From NCBI GenBank assembly GCA_944320735.1, contig CALUIQ010000074.1, positions 1-38,362 of the forward strand: a stretch of DNA of 38,362 nt, in the 5' to 3' direction. The position numbers were made by a program, and so were the translations under genes. The notes below the pieces were generated by a model that had not been told where the DNA came from, searched no databases, and was given only the letters and a program-made list of their open reading frames with translations. This DNA is from an uncultured Bacteroides sp. (GTDB lineage Bacteria > Bacteroidota > Bacteroidia > Bacteroidales > Bacteroidaceae). This document shows positions 1 to 6,434 of this stretch, piece by piece. How positions within the stretch are numbered: position 1 is the stretch's first letter; every line of letters begins with the position of its first letter.

Positions 1-50
1 CATAGCTTTACTTGTTATTTATTTGATTAATAATCAGCTTTCGTATCAAG

Positions 51-122
<72 letters not shown>

Positions 123-140
123 AGGAACCATTCTATTTAG

Positions 141-223
141 TGGGCAAAGATGGATTCGAACCACCGAAGGCGAACGCCAGCAGATTTACAGTCTGCCCCA
201 TTTGGCCACTCTGGAATTTGCCC
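141..223 (-). tRNA. tRNA-Tyr (anticodon GTA)
   Basis: This 83-nt class II tRNA on the minus strand has acceptor stem GGGCAAA/TTTGCCC, anticodon stem GCAGA/TCTGC around loop CTGTAAA (anticodon GTA), and a long variable arm as expected for tyrosine. The T arm holds GGTTCGAATCC. It lies 18 bases from the Thr(GGT) gene and 12 from the Thr(TGT) gene, so the three are presumably processed from one transcript. Confidence 0.95.
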
Positions 224-235
224 ATCATTTCGTTG

Positions 236-309
236 AGCCTCTTGTCGGATTCGAACCAACGACCCCGAGATTACAAATCACGTGCTCTGGCCAACTGAGC
301 TAAAGAGGC
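236..309 (-). tRNA. tRNA-Thr (anticodon TGT)
   Basis: This 74-nt tRNA on the minus strand has acceptor stem GCCTCTT/AAGAGGC, anticodon loop TTTGTAA (anticodon TGT) and T arm GGTTCGAATCC. The anticodon stem CGTGA/TCTCG has one mismatch. It is the first gene of the cluster and follows a near-consensus promoter at 352-382. Confidence 0.93.
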
Positions 310-316
310 TTGTTTT

Positions 317-352
317 GCAGCCGTTTTGCCGCAACCTGTGCGAAACGGCTGC
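317..352 (-). other. Inverted repeat in the tRNA operon leader
   Basis: GCAGCCGTTT at 317-326 is the exact reverse complement of AAACGGCTGC at 343-352, separated by 16 bases. The repeat lies between the -7 box and the first tRNA. One arm abuts the -7 box, so only part of it is likely transcribed. It could be an operator or a processing structure; the sequence alone does not decide. Confidence 0.45.
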
Positions 353-382
353 AAATTTAGACATTTATTTTGTTACCACAAA
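352..382 (-). promoter_or_regulatory. Promoter of the tRNA-Thr/Tyr/Thr cluster
   Basis: On the minus strand, TTTG (379-382) is followed after exactly 19 bases by TAAATTTG (352-359), a full match to the Bacteroides -33/-7 pattern TTTG...TAnnTTTG. Transcription would start near 345, about 35 bases before tRNA-Thr(TGT). This gives the tRNA genes a promoter independent of hpf. Confidence 0.7.
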
Positions 383-394
383 ATTTTTAGTGGT
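374..394 (-). terminator. Possible hairpin terminator after hpf
   Basis: ACCAC (375-379) and GTGGT (390-394) flank an A/T-rich loop just past the hpf stop codon. On the plus strand it is followed by a T run. On the minus strand the trailing sequence is less T-rich, so termination of hpf here is plausible but weakly supported. Confidence 0.3.
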
Positions 395-397
395 TTT

Positions 398-697
398 TTA
401 TTTATTCCGCAGTTTTTCCTTGTACTTAACCAGCTGTTTTTCCAAAGCGTCGAGGCATAAATCCACCGCTTCTTCAAATGTGTCACACACCTTATTGGCA
501 TACAATTCGCCATTGGGCACCAACACTTTCACACCGGCCTCCTTGTTTTCGGCCGTCTCTGGCTTAACTACCTTTAATGACACCTCTACTTTCTTTATAT
601 CATCATAAAATCGCTCTAACTTTGCCACTTTCTTTTGAATAAAAGCCTGCAACTGTTCCGATGCGTCAAAGTGAATTGATTGAATTCTTACTTCCAT
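398..697 (-). CDS. hpf: Ribosome hibernation promoting factor (short HPF/RaiA type)
   Basis: The 99-residue protein begins MEVRIQSIHFDASEQL and has the compact HPF/RaiA beta-alpha-beta fold pattern (IQSIHFDAS..., KVEVSLKV..., a basic C-terminus ending KYKEKLRNK). Family members bind the 30S decoding centre during starvation and inactivate ribosomes. The length matches the short form, without the C-terminal dimerisation domain of long HPF. The ORF can be extended upstream to 760, but the ATG at 697 is preferred: it starts the homologous domain and has a strong AGGAGG ribosome binding site just upstream (plus-strand CCTCCT near 703-708). It follows the recombinase gene by 16 bases, so the two are probably co-transcribed. 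Confidence 0.9.
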   Translation of the reverse strand: MEVRIQSIHFDASEQLQAFIQKKVAKLERFYDDIKKVEVSLKVVKPETAENKEAGVKVLVPNGELYANKVCDTFEEAVDLCLDALEKQLVKYKEKLRNK

Positions 698-713
698 ACT
701 TACCTCCTTTTCT

Positions 714-1601
714 TTAAGCCCGAGGGTGGGCTTGGTTATACACTTTTTTAAGTTCTTCAAAGGTGGTGTGCGTATAAATCTCCGTAGTAGCCAAACTTTC
801 GTGCCCCAGCAACTCCTTTATTGCCCCAAGCTCCGCGTCATGATTGAGCATCGCCGTTGCAAAAGTATGCCTCAGCACGTGAGGACTCCGTTTCTTTATC
901 GTAGTCACCTTCGACAAGTTTCGTTTCACAATACATTCTACCATACTGCGATACATACGTTCGCCCGTTTTCCGCACAAAGAATGCCTCATCTTCGCGGA
1001 CAGGCACCGATTCATTCCTCAACCGGAGATAATCAACCATCGCCAATTTCAGTTCTTCGCCAAAAGGAATCAGGCGTTGTTTATTCCGTTTTCCGGTCAC
1101 TTTTACAACCGAAGCCGAGAAATCAACATCGCTATCGTTCAACCCTATCAATTCAGAAAGTCGTATGCCGGTGGCATAAAACATTTCTATTATCAAATGG
1201 TCACGACAGCCCTCAAATCCTTCACCGAAGTCCACATCATCCAACAGCTTATCCATCTCCCCTTCTTTCAAGAACACCGGCAACGTCTTTTTCTTCTTCG
1301 GCCCCGTCACCTTACGCAACGGATCCGCATCGACCTCGCCTTTTCTCAACAAGAATTTAAAGAACGACCGGAGCGAACTCAGTTTTCGGTTAATCGAACT
1401 TGAAGCATACCCTTTGTCCATCAAGCTGACAATCCACTCGCGGACAAGTTCTGCATCAACCTTCGATGGCGTCACTGCGCCGACGACTTCTTCCCCAAAC
1501 ATTTCAAATTGGCGGAGGTCTTCCTCATAAGCCTTTACGGTCTCTTCGGAGTAGTTCCGCTCATAACGTAGATAATTCAGAAAAGAATCGGCCCACAACA
1601 T
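714..1601 (-). CDS. xerC: Tyrosine recombinase, XerC/XerD family
   Basis: The 295-residue protein has an N-terminal SAM-like core-binding domain (about 3-90) and a C-terminal catalytic domain (about 105-290). All six catalytic positions of the family can be seen: R147 (GIRLSEL), K171 (TGKRNKQR), H241 and R244 (HVLRH), H267 (LGHESL) and the nucleophile Y276 (EIYTH). Length and architecture fit the housekeeping Xer recombinases that resolve chromosome dimers at dif, rather than conjugative-transposon integrases, which are usually longer. It sits between rpsU and hpf on the same strand, a core context with no att-like repeats, which supports a housekeeping role. Whether it is the XerC or XerD partner cannot be decided here. 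Confidence 0.9.
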   Translation of the reverse strand: MLWADSFLNYLRYERNYSEETVKAYEEDLRQFEMFGEEVVGAVTPSKVDAELVREWIVSLMDKGYASSSINRKLSSLRSFFKFLLRKGEVDADPLRKVTGPKKKKTLPVFLKEGEMDKLLDDVDFGEGFEGCRDHLIIEMFYATGIRLSELIGLNDSDVDFSASVVKVTGKRNKQRLIPFGEELKLAMVDYLRLRNESVPVREDEAFFVRKTGERMYRSMVECIVKRNLSKVTTIKKRSPHVLRHTFATAMLNHDAELGAIKELLGHESLATTEIYTHTTFEELKKVYNQAHPRA

Positions 1602-1675
1602 ATCGCTACATAACTAAATCGTGCAACGAATGTATGAAAAGAATTCAATAAATCAAAGGATTTTACGAATTATTA

Positions 1676-1867
1676 TTATTCTTCTACTTGCTGAAGTTTC
1701 TGCACGTAAATAGCGCGTTCTTTTGCAAGTCTCTTAATTACAGACGGTTTGTCAAACTGCTGACGTTTTCTCAACTCTTTTACGACACCGGTCTTTTCAA
1801 ATTTTCTTTTGAACTTCTTCAGTGCTTTCTCGATGTTTTCGCCTTCTTTTACAGGTACTACAATCAT
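1676..1867 (-). CDS. rpsU: 30S ribosomal protein S21 (bS21)
   Basis: This 63-residue basic protein starts MIVVPVKEGENIEKALKKFK and continues with Arg/Lys-rich helices (RKFEKTGVVKELRKRQQF), the signature of bS21. The protein sits near the anti-Shine-Dalgarno end of 16S rRNA and affects initiation. In Bacteroidetes it takes part in the unusual sequestration of the anti-SD (established knowledge), which fits the weak SD use seen in this window. It is the first gene of the rpsU-xerC-hpf group; a 74-base gap without a clear terminator separates it from the recombinase gene. Confidence 0.95.
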   Translation of the reverse strand: MIVVPVKEGENIEKALKKFKRKFEKTGVVKELRKRQQFDKPSVIKRLAKERAIYVQKLQQVEE

Positions 1868-1920
1868 TTTTTAATAATTTAAATGTTAATGTTTAAGAAT
1901 ACAACGATTAATTTGAGCGG

Positions 1921-1951
1921 CAAAAGTACACATAATTTCTTTATTCTCAAA
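1921..1951 (-). promoter_or_regulatory. Promoter of rpsU
   Basis: On the minus strand, TTTG (1948-1951), a 19-base spacer, then TACTTTTG (1921-1928) match the Bacteroides consensus completely. The predicted start lies about 50 bases before the rpsU ATG and leaves an A/T-rich leader without a Shine-Dalgarno motif. Confidence 0.75.
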
Positions 1952-2058
1952 AACTTTAGGAAAAATATTAAGATTGACTTGCAAAAATGGGCTTCAACGC
2001 CCCTACCATGCAGAAGCGGCTTGCCTATATATAATATGGTATAAGAGGGACTCATTCC

Positions 2059-2127
2059 CAGTACTTCTGTAATCGGTACTGCAGTACTTCTATAGAGATT
2101 ACTCCAGTACTTCTATATAAGTACTGA
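2059..2127. repeat. Three direct repeats of CAGTACTTCT with 23-bp period
   Basis: CAGTACTTCT occurs at 2059-2068, 2082-2091 and 2105-2114, exactly 23 bases apart each time. Within each unit a second partial TACT-type motif follows, so units are partly palindromic (for example AGTACT-N8-AGTACT at 2106-2125). The array lies upstream of the aminopeptidase promoter at 2174-2205. It could be a set of protein binding sites; no known family is recognised. Confidence 0.6.
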
Positions 2128-2173
2128 GTAGTGCTCTATAGTTCATTTCAAAGCATCAAAACCGTTCATAACA

Positions 2174-2205
2174 TTTGGAGTAATCACATCAAATGTCTAA
2201 TTTTG
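2174..2205 (+). promoter_or_regulatory. Promoter of the aminopeptidase P gene
   Basis: TTTG (2174-2177), a 20-base spacer and TAATTTTG (2198-2205) give a full consensus match. The start would fall near 2212, leaving a leader of about 30 bases that consists largely of the right arm of the 15-bp inverted repeat. Confidence 0.65.
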
Positions 2206-2241
2206 AAGCGACATTTTAATACACCATATTATATATAATAT

Positions 2242-4023
2242 ATGAGCACTCTAATTAAGAAACGAATCGAAGACCTCCGACAATGGATGGCGCAACAGCA
2301 GGTCGAGGCTTTCATCATCCCCAGTACCGACCCGCACTTGAGCGAATATGTAGCCCCCCACTGGCAGAGCCGCGAATGGATTTCGGGCTTTACGGGCTCG
2401 GCGGGAACTGTAGTAGTGACCCGTAGCGAAGCCGGACTATGGACTGACTCGCGCTATTTTCTGCAAGCCGCCAACCAGTTACAAGGGACAGACATCGAAC
2501 TCTACAAGGAGATGTTGCCCGAGACACCTTCCATCGCCGAATTTCTTTGCCAGCATCTGCAAGCAGGAGAGGCTGTAGGTATCGATGGTTCCGTATTCTC
2601 TATGCAAGAAGCCTTCCGGTTGGAAAAGGAACTGAACGAAAAACAAATCCGCTTGCGCTCCCTCCCCGATCCGATGGAGTCCATTTGGAGCGACCGGCCT
2701 GCCCTTCCACAGGTTCCGGCCTATATCTACGAAACAAAATATGCAGGAAAGACTTGCACCGAAAAGCTGAAAAGCATACGAGAGGAGATGAAGCGACAGG
2801 AGGTAGATACCCTTTTAGTCTCTGCCCTCGATGAAATAGCCTGGACACTGAACTTGCGGGGAAGTGACGTTCACTGCAATCCGGTCGTGGTGAGCTACTT
2901 GCTGATAGGTATGGAAGACGCGCATTACTTTATCCATCCCCAAAAACTCAATGAGGAAGTCTGCAATTACTTGGAGGACAATCACGTCACCTGCCACCCA
3001 TACGAATCCATCTGTGCCTACCTGGCAGAACAAAAGGACCTCCACATTTTACTGACGCCCGACAAAACCAATTACGCCATCTATACAGCCGCATCACGCT
3101 CGTGCCACGTTACGGAAGCCCCCTCTCCCGTAGCTTTACTGAAAGCGGTGCGGAACGAGCAGGAAATCGAAGGATTGCGTGCGGCAATGCAGCGCGATGG
3201 CGTAGCCTTGGTAAAGTTCCTGCAATGGTTGGAGACAGCCGTGCCCCAAGGCGGACAAACCGAGATGAGCGTTACCCGCAAATTACACGATTTCCGTGCT
3301 GAGCAGCCTCTTTATGTGGGCGAAAGTTTCGATACCATCGCCGGATACGGTCCCCACGCCGCCATCGTACACTATGAGGCCACCCCAGAGACCGATGTTC
3401 CCCTGCAGCCCCGCGGCTTCTTGTTGCTCGACTCCGGTGCCCAATATTTGGACGGCACAACGGACATCACCCGTACCATCGCTTTAGGCGCCCTCACCGA
3501 AGAGGAGAAAACGGACTATACCCTGATTCTGAAAGGACACATCGACTTGGCCATGGCCGTCTTCCCCGAAGGTACACGTGGCGCGCAACTCGATGTCCTG
3601 GCTCGTATGCCGATATGGAAACACCGTATGAATTTCCTGCACGGTACAGGACATGGCGTAGGTCACTTCCTCAACGTACATGAAGGCCCGCAAAGCATCC
3701 GCATGAACGAGAATCCCGTTGCCTTGCGTCCAGGTATGTTGACAAGTAACGAGCCAGGAGTCTACAAAGCAGGTAGCCACGGCATACGCACCGAAAACCT
3801 GATGCTCACCGTCCCCGCGGGCGAAGGTCTGTTTGGCCGTTACCTGGAGTTCGAGACTGTCACCCTCTGCCCCATCTGCACACGGGGTATCATCCGTGAG
3901 CTGCTGACGCAGGAGGAAATCGACTGGCTGAACGATTATCATCAGATGGTGTATGAGCAACTGTCACCCTTGCTCAACGAGGACGAACGAAACTGGTTGA
4001 AACAAGCTTGCGAAAGCATTTGA
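2242..4023 (+). CDS. pepP: Xaa-Pro aminopeptidase (aminopeptidase P, M24B)
   Basis: The 593-residue protein has two creatinase-type N-terminal domains (about 1-130 and 160-300) and a pita-bread metallopeptidase domain (about 305-540). The five di-metal ligands expected for M24 are visible: D397 (LLLDSGA), D408 (TTDITRT), H471 (HGTGHGVGH), E504 (SNEPGVY) and E518 (GIRTENL). H467 and H480 match the accessory histidines of the eukaryote-like long form. The length near 600 fits the three-domain XPNPEP1-like class rather than the 440-residue E. coli PepP. There is no signal peptide, so it should act in the cytoplasm, removing N-terminal residues before proline. The ATG at 2242 has no Shine-Dalgarno motif but follows a strong promoter closely. 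Confidence 0.93.
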   Translation: MSTLIKKRIEDLRQWMAQQQVEAFIIPSTDPHLSEYVAPHWQSREWISGFTGSAGTVVVTRSEAGLWTDSRYFLQAANQLQGTDIELYKEMLPETPSIAEFLCQHLQAGEAVGIDGSVFSMQEAFRLEKELNEKQIRLRSLPDPMESIWSDRPALPQVPAYIYETKYAGKTCTEKLKSIREEMKRQEVDTLLVSALDEIAWTLNLRGSDVHCNPVVVSYLLIGMEDAHYFIHPQKLNEEVCNYLEDNHVTCHPYESICAYLAEQKDLHILLTPDKTNYAIYTAASRSCHVTEAPSPVALLKAVRNEQEIEGLRAAMQRDGVALVKFLQWLETAVPQGGQTEMSVTRKLHDFRAEQPLYVGESFDTIAGYGPHAAIVHYEATPETDVPLQPRGFLLLDSGAQYLDGTTDITRTIALGALTEEEKTDYTLILKGHIDLAMAVFPEGTRGAQLDVLARMPIWKHRMNFLHGTGHGVGHFLNVHEGPQSIRMNENPVALRPGMLTSNEPGVYKAGSHGIRTENLMLTVPAGEGLFGRYLEFETVTLCPICTRGIIRELLTQEEIDWLNDYHQMVYEQLSPLLNEDERNWLKQACESI

Positions 4024-4036
4024 ATGGGAATTTAAC

Positions 4037-4050
4037 GCGCGCAAGCGCGC
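4037..4050 (+). terminator. Small G/C hairpin after the aminopeptidase gene
   Basis: GCGCGC (4037-4042), AA, GCGCGC (4045-4050) can form a short, very stable stem 13 bases after the stop codon, followed by TTTAAT. The T run is weak, so termination is only probable. Confidence 0.4.
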
Positions 4051-4054
4051 TTTA

Positions 4055-4206
4055 ATGAAGAATTAAGAATGATGAATGAAGAATTTCCTATTCAGTATGG
4101 CAACATACTATGAGACAGCGCAGCCTAATTAGCTTCGCTCAAAACATCTTTTAATTGTTTTGATAGTGGAATAGTCTTAATTCTTAATTCATCATTCTTC
4201 ATTTTA
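4055..4206. repeat. A/T-rich inverted repeat block between genes
   Basis: A block rich in GAAGAATTAAGAATGATG-like words (about 4055-4086) recurs in reverse complement at about 4178-4206. The two halves share several 10-17 base stretches in permuted order. Such GAAGAAT/ATTCTTC words are a familiar component of Bacteroides intergenic DNA. No coding potential is visible in the 225 bases between the flanking genes. Confidence 0.5.
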
Positions 4207-4248
4207 ATAACTAAATTATCATTTACCAGACAATAAACGACTTAAAAT

Positions 4249-4764
4249 ATGCCACTCATTAAATCTGTTCGGGGCTTTGCCCCACAAATAGGCCAAAATT
4301 GTTTTTTGGCAGATAACGCAACCCTTGTAGGAGATGTCATCATAGGAAACGACTGCAGCATTTGGTTCAACACCGTCCTGCGCGGCGACGTCAACTCCAT
4401 CCGCATAGGCAACGGAGTAAACATACAAGACGGCAGCGTACTACATACACTTTACGAGAAGTCTACCATCGAAATAGGCGACCACGTATCCATAGGGCAC
4501 AACGTCACCATCCATGGAGCTACGGTGAAAGACTATGCCCTCATTGGCATGGGAGCCACCGTCCTGGACTATGCCGTTGTGGGCGAAGGTGCCATCGTTG
4601 CCGCGGGAGCCTTGGTTTTGAGCCATACTGTCATCGAGCCAGGAAGCATCTGGGGAGGCGTACCTGCCAAGTTTATTAAGAAAGTAGACCCGGAACAAGC
4701 CAAAGAGCTCAACCAAAAGATAGCGCACAACTACTTGATGTACGCCAAATGGTACAAGGAATAA
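4249..4764 (+). CDS. Gamma-carbonic-anhydrase family protein (left-handed beta-helix)
   Basis: The 171-residue protein is built of hexapeptide repeats ([LIV]GxxxxI type: ATLVGDVIIGNDCSIW, IRIGNGVNIQDG, STIEIGDHVSIGHNVTIHG), giving a left-handed beta-helix from about 10 to 150 with a C-terminal helix. Three histidines at the expected zinc positions, H66 (VLHTL), H84 (IGHNV) and H89 (TIHGA), place it with the YrdA/CaiE/gamma-CA group rather than acyltransferases. Family members form trimers with the metal between subunits. Real carbonic anhydrase activity is not shown for many members, so the enzymatic role is open. No signal peptide is present. No clear Bacteroides promoter was found directly upstream. 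Confidence 0.85.
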   Translation: MPLIKSVRGFAPQIGQNCFLADNATLVGDVIIGNDCSIWFNTVLRGDVNSIRIGNGVNIQDGSVLHTLYEKSTIEIGDHVSIGHNVTIHGATVKDYALIGMGATVLDYAVVGEGAIVAAGALVLSHTVIEPGSIWGGVPAKFIKKVDPEQAKELNQKIAHNYLMYAKWYKE

Positions 4765-4827
4765 CACCCAGAAGTATCCGAACTGACTTCTCCGGAAATA
4801 GAAATCAATCAATAGGAATACAGAAAG

Positions 4828-5598
4828 ATGATTACCAATCAACTCAAATGGATGGCGGGAATTGCCATAGGGAGTTCCCTTATGCTGGCATCTTGTCGAC
4901 CCGCTTATAAGGTCGTAGCCATAGAAGCCTATCGAATGCCGATGGACTCCACGTGGGACGCGACACCTGACAAAGAGGTTTTGGCCTTTTTGACTCCCTT
5001 TCAGACAAGTATGGACAGCGTTATGAACGAAGTAAAGGGCGAGGCGGCTGTCAGTATGGACCGTTACCGCCCCGAAAGTCCACTATCTAACCTGATAGCC
5101 GATGTCTTGCGCCAAGCGGCCAAAGATTTCACTGGCCACCCAGCCGATATGGGACTGATTAACATCGGAGGAATACGCAACGTACTGACCCAAGGCCCTA
5201 TCACAACAGGAAACATCTACGAAATCTTACCTTTTGAAAATTCCCTCTGCGTATTGACCTTGAAAGGCACCCACCTAAGAGCCTTGCTGGAAAATATCGC
5301 GGCACGGGGAGGCGAAGGAGTCAGCGGAGTGAAAATGACCATCAACAAACAGGGAGAACTTCTAAAAGCGCAAGTAGGTGGGCAACCTATAACAGACGAC
5401 CGTCTCTACCGCATAGCCACTATCGACTACTTGGCCGAAGGCAATGATGGCATGACGGCATTGACACAAGCAGAAGACAGAATCTGTCCCGAAGGCGCCA
5501 CCCTGCGCGACCTCTTTATGAGGTATGTAGAAAAACAAACAGCCCAAGGGAAAAAAATCACAGCTCAAACAGAAGGAAGAATCTATCTAAAGGAATAG
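4828..5598 (+). CDS. 5'-nucleotidase C-terminal domain lipoprotein
   Basis: The 256-residue protein starts with a lipoprotein signal ending LMLASC, with C23 as the expected lipidation site. Residues about 65-250 match the 5'-nucleotidase C-terminal domain (SPLSNLIADVLRQAAK, NIGGIRNVLTQGPITTGNIYEILPFEN, DRLYRIATIDYLAEGNDGMTAL). In UshA-like enzymes this domain binds the nucleotide base and carries no metal site. The metallophosphatase half is encoded by the next gene, four bases downstream, so together they reconstitute a split enzyme with the domain order reversed relative to UshA. The product is probably anchored in the outer or inner membrane and faces the periplasm or outside. Confidence 0.85.
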   Translation: MITNQLKWMAGIAIGSSLMLASCRPAYKVVAIEAYRMPMDSTWDATPDKEVLAFLTPFQTSMDSVMNEVKGEAAVSMDRYRPESPLSNLIADVLRQAAKDFTGHPADMGLINIGGIRNVLTQGPITTGNIYEILPFENSLCVLTLKGTHLRALLENIAARGGEGVSGVKMTINKQGELLKAQVGGQPITDDRLYRIATIDYLAEGNDGMTALTQAEDRICPEGATLRDLFMRYVEKQTAQGKKITAQTEGRIYLKE

Positions 5599-5602
5599 GA
5601 AT

Positions 5603-6430
5603 ATGAAACGTTTATTCTTACTGACCATAGGGGCTTTGTGCATGGCTATAACGCTGGCGGCCCAACAGACCAAAGAACTCTATCTGCTGCACACCAGCGA
5701 CACGCATAGCCGCATTGAACCCTTGGATATGCATGCCGCCGACCGTGACGCCGGGAAAGGAGGAGTGGTAAGGCGCGCTACCTTCATCACGCAATTCCGC
5801 GAACAGCATCCCGCCACTTTGGTGCTGGATTGTGGTGACTATTCACAAGGGACACCTTATTACAATTTCTACCACGGTGAATTAGAAGCAAGAATGATTC
5901 ACCTCATGCATTATGACGCCATTGCCATCGGCAACCATGAATTCGATTTCGGTATGGAGAACCTGGCGCGCCTGATGCAGCTAGCCGGCTGCCCTACCGT
6001 CTGCGCCAACTATGAAGTAACCGGCACACCCTTGGAGGGGTTAGTAAAGCCCTATATCATCATTGAACGAGCAGGGCTCCGTATCGGGCTCTTTGGATTG
6101 GGGGCGAAGTTGGAAGGACTGGTGCAAGCGGACAAATGCGAAGGCGTCATATACAAAGACCCGATTGCCACAGCACAAGACATAGCCGACACGCTGCGCG
6201 AAAACGAGCGGTGCGATGTCGTGTTGTGCCTGTCACACTTAGGCGTCACAAACGATGAAACTTTAGCCAAAAGTACACAAGGCATCGACGCCATCTTGGG
6301 GGGACACTCGCACACGGTGATGGAAGAACCCGCTTACTACCCCAATGCGGAAGGCAAAGAAGTACCCGTATTCCATACCGGGCGAAACGGTGCGTACGTA
6401 GGAGTCTGGAAACTAACATTGGAGGATTAA
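5603..6430 (+). CDS. 5'-nucleotidase metallophosphatase domain protein
   Basis: The 275-residue protein has a signal peptide (MKRLFLLTIGALCMAITLAA) and then a complete calcineurin-like phosphoesterase domain. Metal ligand motifs appear in order: D33 and H35 (HTSDTHSR), D76/D79 (DCGDYSQG), N111-H112-E113 (GNHEFDFG), H212 (LSHLG), and H235/H237 (GGHSHTV). The chain ends where UshA-type enzymes would enter the C-terminal domain; that domain is supplied by the preceding lipoprotein gene. The predicted role is periplasmic or surface dephosphorylation of nucleotides for nucleoside salvage. It is followed four bases later by the GH3 fusion gene, so all three are likely one operon. Confidence 0.88.
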   Translation: MKRLFLLTIGALCMAITLAAQQTKELYLLHTSDTHSRIEPLDMHAADRDAGKGGVVRRATFITQFREQHPATLVLDCGDYSQGTPYYNFYHGELEARMIHLMHYDAIAIGNHEFDFGMENLARLMQLAGCPTVCANYEVTGTPLEGLVKPYIIIERAGLRIGLFGLGAKLEGLVQADKCEGVIYKDPIATAQDIADTLRENERCDVVLCLSHLGVTNDETLAKSTQGIDAILGGHSHTVMEEPAYYPNAEGKEVPVFHTGRNGAYVGVWKLTLED

Positions 6431-6434
6431 AACT

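Larger units (their letters stand above)
2026..2237. repeat. 15-bp inverted repeat framing the aminopeptidase promoter
   Basis: TATATATAATATGGT at 2026-2040 is the exact reverse complement of ACCATATTATATATA at 2223-2237. The arms enclose 182 bases that contain a complete promoter and three 23-bp-spaced repeats, and the right arm ends five bases before the start codon. The arms are A/T-rich, so chance is not excluded, but the layout resembles Bacteroides invertible promoters. Confidence 0.45.

Noticed and set aside
1..3. CAT at the left edge could be the tuf start codon on the minus strand.
   Set aside because: Only one codon would be inside the window; tuf is expected from synteny but cannot be supported from sequence.
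726..1403. 225-codon plus-strand ORF antisense to the recombinase gene.
   Set aside because: It is a mirror frame of a gene with all six catalytic residues in place; composition is Arg/His/Phe-rich and unlike a real protein.
714..1601. Recombinase considered as an integrase of a mobile element inserted at the tRNA genes.
   Set aside because: Length, motifs and position between rpsU and hpf fit a housekeeping Xer protein, and no attachment-site duplication of the tRNA ends was seen.
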